DNA from: an uncultured Myxococcales bacterium
GTDB taxonomy: Bacteria; Myxococcota_A; Polyangia; Polyangiales; Polyangiaceae
Reading direction: 5' to 3'
Length of the DNA stretch: 32,431 bases
Assembly (NCBI GenBank): GCA_937872925.1
Contig: CALMUT010000062.1
Location: 1 to 32,431, forward strand
Shown: positions 15,474 to 23,182 of the stretch, piece after piece
How the letters are laid out: the number at the start of each line of letters is the position of its first letter
Position numbering within the stretch: position 1 is the stretch's first letter
The notes under the pieces: model-generated
The model's input: the letters and a program-made list of their open reading frames with translations, nothing else
Told to the model about the DNA's origin: nothing
Database searches by the model: none
Translations under genes and position numbers: made by a program

Positions 15474-16646
15474 TCACGGCGCCACCACGCCACGGCGGGA
15501 TTCGAGCCAGGCAAAGCCGATGGCGCCGAATACGACGGCGGCTGCGGCGACCAGGTACGCCGCGGGATAACCCGCGGCATCGATGATCAGTCCGAAGCTG
15601 GGACCGCCTGCGAGCACACCGATGTGAAAGAGGGCGGTGAACGCTGTCATGGCGGCGCCGCGTTCGCTGGGGCGTGCACGGGCGACGACCAAACCGGCCA
15701 AGATCGGAAAGGCAAAGCCGTGCCCAATGCCGCAGAGCAGGCCGGCGACAATGATGCTCGCGGTGGTTGTGTTCAGCGCAAGCAGCATCAGGCCGAGGGC
15801 CAGCGCCAGCACCGACGGGTAGAGGGTGCGCAGTGCGCCGATGCGATCCGGCAGCCAGCCCAGGGTCACACGCAGCGTGACCGCCGCAAAGGCAAAGGCG
15901 CCGAAGAACGTGCCGACGTTGCCGCTCTTTTCGGCCAACATGTACGTCTTCAAGAAGATGAACAAGGTCGACAGACTCGTCGCGAATACGATGCCCACGA
16001 ACCACAGCGGCATCAGGCGCGGTTCGCGCAGGGTGGTGACGAAGCCGCGCGCGGGCTCCATGCCGGCGGGTTTGGCGATGTCGCGCAAGGGCAACGACAC
16101 CAGCAGCGCCACCACAGCGACGGCGATGGTGAAGAGGAATAACGCGCGGTAGCCATGCTGCGTGATGATCACATCGCCCAAGGCGCCAGCGAGTGCCACG
16201 GGCAGGAGACCTGAGACGCCAAATAGGGCGATGCCCTCGGTGCGGCGGGCATCCGGCACGATGTCTGCTGCGTAAGTGAACAACGCGGAAAACAGCATGC
16301 CCTCCGCCACGCCATGCAGCGCGCGCACGGCGTATACCAAGGGGCCCATCTCATGGATCAGCAGATAACTGGCGCAGGCGAACACATGGATCACCGCGCC
16401 TAACAAGATGATGATGCGGCGGCCGTGGCGATCCATCGCGCGGCCGACCAGCGGGCGTGCGGCAAGGGCAGCGATCGCCAAAAAGGAAAACGCCCAGCCA
16501 ATGGCGACGCTGCTTGCGCCCAGGCCTTCCAGGTAGCCCGACAAGTGCACGTAGCTGTGCAGCGCAAGGGTATGCGCGAAGCTCGACAGCCACGCCAGCA
16601 CGAAGGCGGGGGTCAGCAGTGAGTCCGGGCGTCGCACGGACGACAA
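15474..16646 (-). CDS. MFS transporter
   Basis: 390 residues, the usual size for a 12-helix major facilitator superfamily carrier. The first cytoplasmic loop carries the family A motif in the form RPLVGRAMDRHGRR (D72, R73, R76-R77). Paired hydrophobic segments fill the chain, with a loop near the middle (residues about 190-210). The first half has VRALHGVAEGMLFSALFTYA and the second half GWLPDRIGALR, a second copy of the A-type loop. The start is a TTG at 16646 or a GTG at 16637, neither with a strong ribosome site. The substrate cannot be told; drug or sugar efflux is typical for this subgroup. It lies 39 bases downstream of mobA on the same strand and may be cotranscribed with moeA-mobA. 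Confidence 0.9.
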   Translation of the reverse strand: MSSVRRPDSLLTPAFVLAWLSSFAHTLALHSYVHLSGYLEGLGASSVAIGWAFSFLAIAALAARPLVGRAMDRHGRRIIILLGAVIHVFACASYLLIHEMGPLVYAVRALHGVAEGMLFSALFTYAADIVPDARRTEGIALFGVSGLLPVALAGALGDVIITQHGYRALFLFTIAVAVVALLVSLPLRDIAKPAGMEPARGFVTTLREPRLMPLWFVGIVFATSLSTLFIFLKTYMLAEKSGNVGTFFGAFAFAAVTLRVTLGWLPDRIGALRTLYPSVLALALGLMLLALNTTTASIIVAGLLCGIGHGFAFPILAGLVVARARPSERGAAMTAFTALFHIGVLAGGPSFGLIIDAAGYPAAYLVAAAAVVFGAIGFAWLESRRGVVAP

Positions 16647-16685
16647 CCTAGGGCGACTCAGGGCGTTGTGGCAGCCGTTGATTTG

Positions 16686-17261
16686 TCATCGCGGCGCCGA
16701 AACGTCACTTGGGCTATCCCAGTCGTCCAGCTCCGCCGCGGGAAGTTCGATCTCTCGACAGCGCTCCCCTAGCGCACGCAGGAGTCCCTGCAGCGAGAAA
16801 TCCCCAGCGGCGAGCCGGGCCTGCGCCAGCGGCAAGCATGGGACGGGCGCATAACGGGCGGCCAGCGGCTCCCAGCGTTCGTCGCGTCTTGGCGCCACCA
16901 CGTCTGCGTCGAGGGCAAAGCTAGCAAGCTGCGCAATGGACGCGCGACTGAGGTACGGCATGTCACAGGCTAGGGCGTAGGCCGCGTCGTGACCGCGGCT
17001 TCGCGCTTCGAGCAAAAGCGCCACTAAACCGCCCAGCGGGCCGCAGTCGGCGCGCGCGTCCGGGAGCGCGACCAGGTCCAGAGGATCATATTCTGCTCGC
17101 TGCCCAACCAGGACGCATTCAGCGTCAGGCAATGCGGCGCGGGCTTCGTCCACCAGGCGCTGCACCAGCACTTTGGTGCTACCAGGCGCGGCCAGCAGGC
17201 CTTTGGCGCTGCCCATGCGCGTGCTTTTGCCACCCACGAAGATACCGACGAGGGCGCTCAC
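16686..17261 (-). CDS. mobA: Molybdenum cofactor guanylyltransferase MobA
   Basis: 191 residues from the GTG at 17261, which overlaps the moeA stop as GTGA. The frame continues upstream inside moeA but lacks the family start there. The N-terminus VGIFVGGKSTRMGSAKGLL is the nucleotide-binding signature of MobA-type nucleotidyltransferases (LAGGxSxRMGxxK), and ALACDMPYLS is the metal-binding Asp motif. MobA attaches GMP to molybdopterin to make MGD, used by DMSO reductase-family enzymes such as nitrate reductase. A MobA homologue of the MocA (CMP) type cannot be excluded by eye. The gene is translationally coupled to moeA. Confidence 0.92.
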   Translation of the reverse strand: MSALVGIFVGGKSTRMGSAKGLLAAPGSTKVLVQRLVDEARAALPDAECVLVGQRAEYDPLDLVALPDARADCGPLGGLVALLLEARSRGHDAAYALACDMPYLSRASIAQLASFALDADVVAPRRDERWEPLAARYAPVPCLPLAQARLAAGDFSLQGLLRALGERCREIELPAAELDDWDSPSDVSAPR

Positions 17262-18445
17262 AGCTCGGCCAGCGAAATGGTATCGACGCGATCTCCCGCG
17301 GGGATCCGTTCGACGTCCTCGGGAACCTCGATCAGCGCGTCGGCCTGGGCCATGCTCACGGCGGAGCCCGACGCCTGGTTCGTAAACGGCTCGACGCCGT
17401 CCGGCCGATACGCGCCCCGCACGAAAGCGCGCCGTCCGGTCTTCTGGGTGATCTCTGAAAGCAGTGTCACTGTGCGCCGACGCGGCAGCGGTGCGCTGTC
17501 GGCCTGCATGCTGCGTAGCAGCGGCGCGCCGAATAGCGCGAAGGTAACCTGTGCGCTGACGGGGTTGCCGGGCAGCCCCAGGATCGCCGCGCGACCGAGG
17601 CGACCAAAGGTCAGCGGCTTGCCGGGCTTGATGCGCACTTTGTAAAACTCGAGTTGGGCGCCAAGGGCTTCGAGGGCGGGGCGCACCACGTCGTGATCCC
17701 CCACGCTGACGCCACCGACGGTCAACAGTAGGTCCGCGCCCTCGACTGCTTCCGCCAGCAATCGTCGGGTTGCTTCGGCGTCGTCTTTGGCAAGGGGTGC
17801 CAGCATGGGGTCGCCGCCGACCTGGCGCACAAAGCCCGACAGTGCGTAGCCGTTGGATTCCGGGATGCTGCCCGGCCGCGCCACGCTGCCCGGATCCCGT
17901 AGCTCGTCGCCCGTGCACACGATCACGACGCGTGGCCGTCGGCTCACCAGTACGCTCATGTGATCGAGTGCCGCGATCAAGCCCAGGCGGCCGCCGTGCA
18001 GTCGCGCGCCGCTACGGAGCGCAACGGTGCCGGCTTGCATGTCTTCGCCGCGCCTGCGCACGTGGGCAAAGGGCTCGGGCTTGTCCGTGAAAGTCGCGGC
18101 GTCTCCAGCGAGCTGCACGTTCTCTTGCATCACCACTGCGTTGGCGCCCGCGGGCAGCTCGGCGCCGGTAAAAATACGGCAGGTGGTTTTCGGCTGCAGC
18201 TTGGGTGCTGGGTGTCCGGTCTGACTCTCGCCGACGACGGGCAAGCTCAGCGGCGTCGACGCGAACTCCGCCGTCTGCACGGCGTAGCCATCCATCGCGC
18301 TGTAGTCGAAGGCGGGCATGTCCGCGCGCGCCGTGAGATCCTGGCGCAACACGCGACCGAAAGCCCGCACCAAATCCACGCGTTCAGTGCCAAGGGGTGT
18401 GGCAGCTGCCAGCACTTTTTGCAGGGCTTCTTCAAAGACGAGCAT
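17258..18445 (-). CDS. moeA: Molybdopterin molybdenumtransferase MoeA
   Basis: 395 residues from the ATG at 18445 (MLVFEEALQKVLAAATPLGT). The frame runs on to 18514 but the extra residues do not fit the family. MoeA inserts molybdate into adenylylated molybdopterin. Landmarks are DYSAMDGYAV (48-56), IFTGAELPAGANAVVMQE, VSRRPRVVIVCTGDELRDPG, DLLLTVGGVSVGDHDVV, KPGKPLTFG and GLPGNPVSAQVTFALF, followed by the small C-terminal barrel. This covers domains I-IV at normal length. It is the first gene of the moeA-mobA unit. The divergent 202-base gap to the DUF6600 gene at 18648 should hold both promoters; none is convincing by eye. Confidence 0.97.
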   Translation of the reverse strand: MLVFEEALQKVLAAATPLGTERVDLVRAFGRVLRQDLTARADMPAFDYSAMDGYAVQTAEFASTPLSLPVVGESQTGHPAPKLQPKTTCRIFTGAELPAGANAVVMQENVQLAGDAATFTDKPEPFAHVRRRGEDMQAGTVALRSGARLHGGRLGLIAALDHMSVLVSRRPRVVIVCTGDELRDPGSVARPGSIPESNGYALSGFVRQVGGDPMLAPLAKDDAEATRRLLAEAVEGADLLLTVGGVSVGDHDVVRPALEALGAQLEFYKVRIKPGKPLTFGRLGRAAILGLPGNPVSAQVTFALFGAPLLRSMQADSAPLPRRRTVTLLSEITQKTGRRAFVRGAYRPDGVEPFTNQASGSAVSMAQADALIEVPEDVERIPAGDRVDTISLAEL

Positions 18446-18647
18446 TTTTGCGCAGCATAGCCAAAGTGCTCCCACGCGGAAGCTGTGCCGAAACGACAAG
18501 GCACCCCAGTTCACGCCGGGGAAACCCGCGGCTTCCGGGACGATCTGCAGATTTCACGAAACTACCCAGCGTTTTGGCCGAATTCGACTGACATCCACCT
18601 CGTCAAACATTTCGGCACGCCGGTTGCCCATAGCTGTCCTGGATCGC

Positions 18648-19916
18648 ATGATTGAAGCAATGAACGTCCGAGGTCTGCGCATTTGGCTCTTGGCCATGTG
18701 CATCGTCTGTCTGCCCAGCTTGGCGCACGCCCAAGCCAACTGGGAAGACGCGCCCGCAGACGGGCCGACCGAACTCGAAGTCGACGAAAGCTCAGGGCTC
18801 GCTGAGGGCGACGCGGAAGCCGGCGCCGCAGGCGACGCAGAGTACGCGGATCGCGACCCGAGTGCCCTCACGGATTTCAACGCGGAGCTGAAGCCCTACG
18901 GCTATTGGCGTGACGATCCCACCTACGGCACCGTGTGGGTGCCGCATCCACATGTCGTTGGCAAAGACTTCAAGCCCTATGTGACCAACGGCCACTGGGC
19001 CCAAGACGAAGCCGGCGAGTGGATCTGGGTCAGCAACTATCCCTTCGGCTGGGTCACCTTCCACTATGGGCGCTGGGTCTGGCTGCGCGGCGTGGGCTGG
19101 TCTTGGATCCCGGGGCGCCAGTACGCAAACGCTTGGGTCGTATGGCGCGTGCCGGATCCCGGCGTCTACTATGTGGGCTGGGCGCCGATGCCGCCGGACT
19201 ATATTTGGGTGAACGGCGCCGCGGTCGGGATTGGCTTCGGCGTGTACACCGCCTGGGTGTTCTGCCCCAGTCTGTATGTGTACGACTACCATCTGCACCA
19301 TCACTTGGTGCACGATCACCACCACGTGCACTACCTGGGAGCACACACACATCACCACCACGCCCATGGCAAGCCCAGGTACGCGGGGCCCAGTCATGCC
19401 CAAGCACGCATTCCTGCGCGCGCAGTTCCCAAGAAGCGCGTGGCAGCGAACCCCAAAGCCGTGGCTGCCTCCAGGCCTTCGGGGCCCTCTGCTCGACGCG
19501 CGGTGCCCGGCACGCGACGGTCGCCGAGCAGCGCCGCGCGGCTCGGCCGCGTGAAGAGCTTGGGCACCACGTCTGCCCCGGGCAAGGGCCCCCGCGGCGC
19601 CGGAGCGCCGACTCCAGTGCCAGGCCGTCGCTACAGTACGTCTCGGCCCGGGCCGCAGCGATCGGCAAGTCCGCGGCAGCGCGCGGCACCACAGCGCTCC
19701 GCGGCTCCGCAACGACGCTATTACGCCCCGAGCCGCAGCGTTCCCCAGCGCTCCGCGCCCGCTCGCAAATCCGCGCCCGCGCGTAGCCAGCCGAAATACA
19801 CCGCGCCGCGGCGCTCAACGCCGTCGGTTCGCCGGGCGCCACCCCCTACGGTCAAGCGCCCCTCAGCCCCGTCTCGCCGGAGCGCACCTTCCCGTTCGCG
19901 CCCCCGGCGCCGTTAG
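18648..19916 (+). CDS. DUF6600-like secreted protein with His-rich and basic tail
   Basis: 422 residues from the ATG at 18648; the ATG at 18660 is equally possible. The signal (VRGLRIWLLAMCIVCLPSLAHA) is cleaved before QANWED. An acidic segment (40-75) precedes a Trp/Tyr-rich domain at 77-200: FNAELKPYGYW, YGTVWVPH, FKPYVTNGHW, WIWVSNYPFGWVTFHYGRW, WSWIPGR and YVGWAPMPP, the pattern of DUF6600 proteins. Residues 215-240 contain 15 histidines in clusters of three and four. Residues 245-422 are low complexity, rich in Arg, Ser, Pro and Ala (RSAPQRR, SRRSAPSRSRPRRR at the end). The protein is thus sharply divided into acidic, aromatic, His and basic blocks. Function is unknown; metal binding and attachment to an anionic polymer are inferences from composition. 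Confidence 0.85.
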   Translation: MIEAMNVRGLRIWLLAMCIVCLPSLAHAQANWEDAPADGPTELEVDESSGLAEGDAEAGAAGDAEYADRDPSALTDFNAELKPYGYWRDDPTYGTVWVPHPHVVGKDFKPYVTNGHWAQDEAGEWIWVSNYPFGWVTFHYGRWVWLRGVGWSWIPGRQYANAWVVWRVPDPGVYYVGWAPMPPDYIWVNGAAVGIGFGVYTAWVFCPSLYVYDYHLHHHLVHDHHHVHYLGAHTHHHHAHGKPRYAGPSHAQARIPARAVPKKRVAANPKAVAASRPSGPSARRAVPGTRRSPSSAARLGRVKSLGTTSAPGKGPRGAGAPTPVPGRRYSTSRPGPQRSASPRQRAAPQRSAAPQRRYYAPSRSVPQRSAPARKSAPARSQPKYTAPRRSTPSVRRAPPPTVKRPSAPSRRSAPSRSRPRRR

Positions 19917-19917
19917 T

Positions 19918-20511
19918 GTGATCGCCATGCTGCACCTCCCGAAGATCGTAAAGAGAGTCCGACCCGTTGCGCTGAGCGCGCTTCTTGCCGCGAGCCTGTT
20001 CGGGTGTCGCTACGAAGAGCACCCCCACGAGCACTCTGACCCACCGATCGGCAATCCTCCTAAAACCGATGTCGCGCTTTCCACCATCGATACCGGCGCG
20101 ACCCTCAGCGCCATCGAACCGGGACGCGGCGTGGGTGTATTCGTCGAATACGAAACGGGCGGCAACTGGAAGATCACAACAGCTTGCGACACCGAGATCT
20201 CCGATCTTGCGTGCGAGTTCGACATCATCGTGGGCACGGAAAACAGCGAAGACCTATTGGACTTCGAAGCCGACGGACTGGAAGGCGGCGACTACCTGGA
20301 TTGGGAAGCATCCAACGCCGTGCGCATGGTCAACGACAACGCGTTTGGTCTCGACGGCATGCGCGTGTACACGGCTGCAGGCGTCACGCTGCGCGTAGAC
20401 GTGTATTTGGACGGCCGACCGGAGCCCCGGTACATCTACTGGGTCGGCAACGGCGGGCTGCACCGCGGCGCACCCACAAACCCCATCGACCTGTCGCCCA
20501 GCGCACCGTAG
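19918..20511 (+). CDS. Hypothetical lipoprotein
   Basis: 197 residues from a GTG at 19918, or 194 from the ATG at 19927, starting one base after the preceding stop. The signal ends in SALLAASLFGC, a good lipobox with lipidation at about Cys30. The mature part opens with a His/Glu stretch (RYEEHPHEHSDPP) and continues as a beta-rich domain (VGVFVEYETGGNWKI, CEFDIIVGT, VRMVNDNAFGLDGMRVYTAA, TLRVDVYLDGRPEPRYIYWV) with two cysteines that could pair (TACDTE, LACEF). No family is recognised. It is probably cotranscribed with the DUF6600-like gene and may act with it in the envelope. Confidence 0.8.
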   Translation: MIAMLHLPKIVKRVRPVALSALLAASLFGCRYEEHPHEHSDPPIGNPPKTDVALSTIDTGATLSAIEPGRGVGVFVEYETGGNWKITTACDTEISDLACEFDIIVGTENSEDLLDFEADGLEGGDYLDWEASNAVRMVNDNAFGLDGMRVYTAAGVTLRVDVYLDGRPEPRYIYWVGNGGLHRGAPTNPIDLSPSAP

Positions 20512-20587
20512 CCACTCGCCGCTGGTGCGGTGAGTGGGGCGGGACCTGGCACCGGAACCCGGCACCGAGGCACGGCGCGCCAGGGAA

Positions 20588-20690
20588 AGTAAGCATGCAA
20601 GCATGCAGATCGTTTTGCGCTCTTGACGGGGGGATGGGCGCGTCAAGAATAGTTTGTATACAAACCGATTTTCGCCCACCCAACCCCCCC
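20588..20690 (-). repeat. Two degenerate copies of the 26.8-kb repeat, inverted
   Basis: On the minus strand, a ten-G run is followed by GCGAAAATCGGTTTGTATAC. A second element, GCGCAAAACGATCTGCATGC, starts 55 bases later. The tandem array at 26746-27036 has the form G-run, then GCGCGGAAAACGGTTTGTAT, with 56-58 base short spacing. Shared core letters and nearly equal spacing argue for one repeat family in opposite orientation here. This is the main content of the 246-base gap between the lipoprotein and ppk1. Confidence 0.55.
20652..20665. repeat. Perfect 14-bp palindrome
   Basis: GTTTGTATACAAAC is its own reverse complement and sits at the core of the first degenerate repeat copy. The corresponding site in the 26.8-kb array reads GTTTGTATGCGTAT, which keeps only the left half. 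Confidence 0.75.
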
Positions 20691-20710
20691 CCCAAGCCGC
20701 CGGGTTGCCG

Positions 20711-20740
20711 GCGCTACGCCGCGCTACGCCGCGCTACGCT
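20711..20740. repeat. Three tandem copies of a 10-base unit
   Basis: GCGCTACGCC occurs twice exactly and a third time with a final T, flanked by GCCG and CCGGCC. On the minus strand it lies 18-47 bases after the ppk1 stop. With its GCCGG/CCGGC flanks it may fold, but there is no T-run. Confidence 0.75.
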
Positions 20741-20757
20741 CCGGCCGTCCCGGGCCC

Positions 20758-23001
20758 CTAGTCGTTGCGGCGGCCGCGTTTGTCGCGTTTCTTTTTCTTC
20801 TTGGTCTTGCGTCGCAGCTTCTCTAGGGCGGCGTCCGGGCGCGGCGCTGCCATCATTTGGCGCGCCAGCATGTGTTCCGGCTCCCGTGCGCGCTCCCGCG
20901 CCTGTTCCATGAAGACGCTCTGACTGCGCAGCGGGGAATCGCCGCCCACGGCCCGCTGATAGCGGCCGCTCGAATCCAACAACCAGCCCTTCTTGGTGTC
21001 GGCAGCCATGATGGCCAGGATCTCCGAGCGCACGCGCTCTTTGAGCACTGGGTCCACGATGGGAAACATCGTCTCCACCCGTCGCCGGAAGTTCCGCGGC
21101 ATCCAGTCCGCGCTGGAAAAGAACACCTCGGGGTCGCCGCCGTTTTCGAAATCAAAAATGCGGGAGTGCTCCAGGAAGCGGTCGATCACGGCGTGGACGC
21201 GAATTGTCTCGCTCACGCCCTTTATCCCGGGGCGCAGGCAGCAGATGCCGCGCACCAACAGATCCACCTGCACGCCTGCCTGGGAAGCGGCATACAGCGC
21301 GGCGATCACGTCTGCGTCTACAATCGAGTTCATCTTTGCGATGATCCGCGCGGGGCGGCCTGCCTCGGCGTGCGCCGCTTCACGGCGGATCAGGCCCAGG
21401 ATGGCCTCATGCAGCCCAAGCGGTGCCACGATGAGTCGGTTCCAACTGGAAGGCGCGCTGTAGCCCGTGAGCAGGTTGAACAGCGCCGTTGCGTCTTCAC
21501 CGAACTCTTCGCGTGCAGTGAACAGCGAGACGTCCGTATACAGCCGCGCCGTCTGTTGGTTGTAGTTGCCCGTCGCCAGATGCACGTAGCGTCGCAGCCC
21601 TGTCTTTTCCTTGCGCACGACGAGCAGGACCTTGGCGTGAGTCTTGAGGCCGAGCAGGCCGTACATCACGTTCACGCCCGAACGCTCCAGGGCGCGTGCC
21701 CACTGGATGTTGCTGGCTTCGTCGAAACGCGCTTTCAACTCCACCACGGCGGTGACTTGTTTGCCTTGTTCCGCGGCGCGCTGCAGCGCGTGCACGAGGG
21801 GAGATTCGCCGCCCGTGCGATACAGCGTTTGCTTGATGGCCAGTACGTTCGGGTCCTCTGCGGCCTGGGACAAGAAGTCGATCACCGCCTCAAAGGACTC
21901 GTAGGGGTGGTGCAATAAGACGTCGCGCTCGCGAATCGTCTCAAAGAAGTCGTCGGAGTCGCGCAATGGCGGCGCGTAGACCGGGGCATAGGCCTCGTCG
22001 CGCAGGGACTTCTTGTCGTCGCCGGAGACCAGCTCCGGCATGTCTCCAAGAAACAGGGGACCGTCCGCCAGGTAGACGTCTTCTTCGGGGTGGATATCCA
22101 ATTCGTGGCAGAGCCAGCGGATGGAGTCTTGGGGGGCGTTGCTGGTGACGCTCAGGCGCACCGCGTGCCCGCGTTCGCGACGACGCAGCTCCGCCTGCAG
22201 TGAAAGCAGCAGGTCTTCGGCTTCGTCTTCGTCGATCTCAATGTCGAAGTTGCGCGTGACGCGAAAGGCATAACTGCCGGTGACCCTCATCTGCGGGAAG
22301 ATCATGGCCTGGTGGCGCAGGATCAGGTCTTCGAGGGCGACGAAGGCTCGGCGCGCGCCGCCGAGAGGGACGCGGATCAAGCGCGGAAGACTGGTGGGTA
22401 CCTGCACGACGCCAAAAGACGGCTCATTGCTGTTTTCCGTACTGTCGAAAAGGAAGCCTACGTTGATGCTCTTGTTGCGCACGTGCGGGAACGGATGCAC
22501 GGGGTCAATGGCGATGGGCGTGAGCACCGGGAAAATATCCCGCCGGAAGTGCTCGTCCAGCGCATCGAGATCGCTGGGTGCGAGCTCTTCGGGTTTGACC
22601 AGCGTGATGCCCGCCTCGCGCAGCTCCGGCAGGACGGAGGCGTTCCACACGCGGTAGCATTCGTCGGTCAATTCATGAGCGCGCGCGGCGATGGCGCTCA
22701 GCTGCTCTTCCGCCGTCATGCCATCGGGCGCGACTTCTTCGATCTCGCCGTGCAGCTGCGCTTGCAGGCCGGCGACGCGCACCATGAAAAACTCGTCCAG
22801 ATTGGCGGCGAAAATGGCCAGGAACTTCAAGCGTTCGTAGAGCGGAACGGCTGCATCGCCTGCTTCGGATACGACGCGCGCGTTGAACTCAAGCCAGGAG
22901 AGTTCGCGGTTGATGTACAGCTTAGGATCGAGAAGATTCGTCGGCTGCTGGCGGGGCACCTGCTGGCTGGTGGGCGCCGGTTCGGAGAGTGCTGATGTCA
23001 T
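20758..23001 (-). CDS. ppk1: Polyphosphate kinase 1
   Basis: 747 residues from the ATG at 23001, with AGGA three bases before it. PPK1 reversibly builds polyphosphate from ATP at the membrane or in the cytoplasm. The N-domain has YINRELSWLEFNARVVSEA and ANLDEFFMVRVAGL. Mid-chain landmarks are FPHVRNKSIN and HHPYESFEAVIDFL, then KQTLYRTGG. The phosphorylated His is H455 in GLKTHAKVLLV and the second conserved His is H474 in YVHLATGNYNQQTARLYTD. The C-domain has EVFFSSADWMPRNFRRRVE. After residue 725 there is a lysine/arginine tail (KLRRKTKKKKKRDKRGRR) not needed for the core fold. The gene is alone on its strand; the 181-base gap to 23183 is divergent and no Pho-box-like site stands out. Confidence 0.97.
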   Translation of the reverse strand: MTSALSEPAPTSQQVPRQQPTNLLDPKLYINRELSWLEFNARVVSEAGDAAVPLYERLKFLAIFAANLDEFFMVRVAGLQAQLHGEIEEVAPDGMTAEEQLSAIAARAHELTDECYRVWNASVLPELREAGITLVKPEELAPSDLDALDEHFRRDIFPVLTPIAIDPVHPFPHVRNKSINVGFLFDSTENSNEPSFGVVQVPTSLPRLIRVPLGGARRAFVALEDLILRHQAMIFPQMRVTGSYAFRVTRNFDIEIDEDEAEDLLLSLQAELRRRERGHAVRLSVTSNAPQDSIRWLCHELDIHPEEDVYLADGPLFLGDMPELVSGDDKKSLRDEAYAPVYAPPLRDSDDFFETIRERDVLLHHPYESFEAVIDFLSQAAEDPNVLAIKQTLYRTGGESPLVHALQRAAEQGKQVTAVVELKARFDEASNIQWARALERSGVNVMYGLLGLKTHAKVLLVVRKEKTGLRRYVHLATGNYNQQTARLYTDVSLFTAREEFGEDATALFNLLTGYSAPSSWNRLIVAPLGLHEAILGLIRREAAHAEAGRPARIIAKMNSIVDADVIAALYAASQAGVQVDLLVRGICCLRPGIKGVSETIRVHAVIDRFLEHSRIFDFENGGDPEVFFSSADWMPRNFRRRVETMFPIVDPVLKERVRSEILAIMAADTKKGWLLDSSGRYQRAVGGDSPLRSQSVFMEQARERAREPEHMLARQMMAAPRPDAALEKLRRKTKKKKKRDKRGRRND

Positions 23002-23182
23002 GGGTCCTGAAAATGTGGGCGCCTACTGTAGCGCGAAGCCGCTGCCAGAACGCGGCGACCTGGGCGATGTCATCGAATCGTTACCTGGCGCGGCTCCTGG
23101 TGAAACTGCATAAAATGCGCGGGATTTTCTGAATCCGTCTGCCGTTTGCTGCAGAGACGCGTAGTTGGCCTACCCTTGGGAC

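Noticed and set aside
14898..16142. 414-codon plus-strand frame spanning the cohesin-like gene and part of the MFS gene
   Set aside because: It crosses two well-supported genes on opposite strands, and its product is Arg/Gly/Gln-rich noise.
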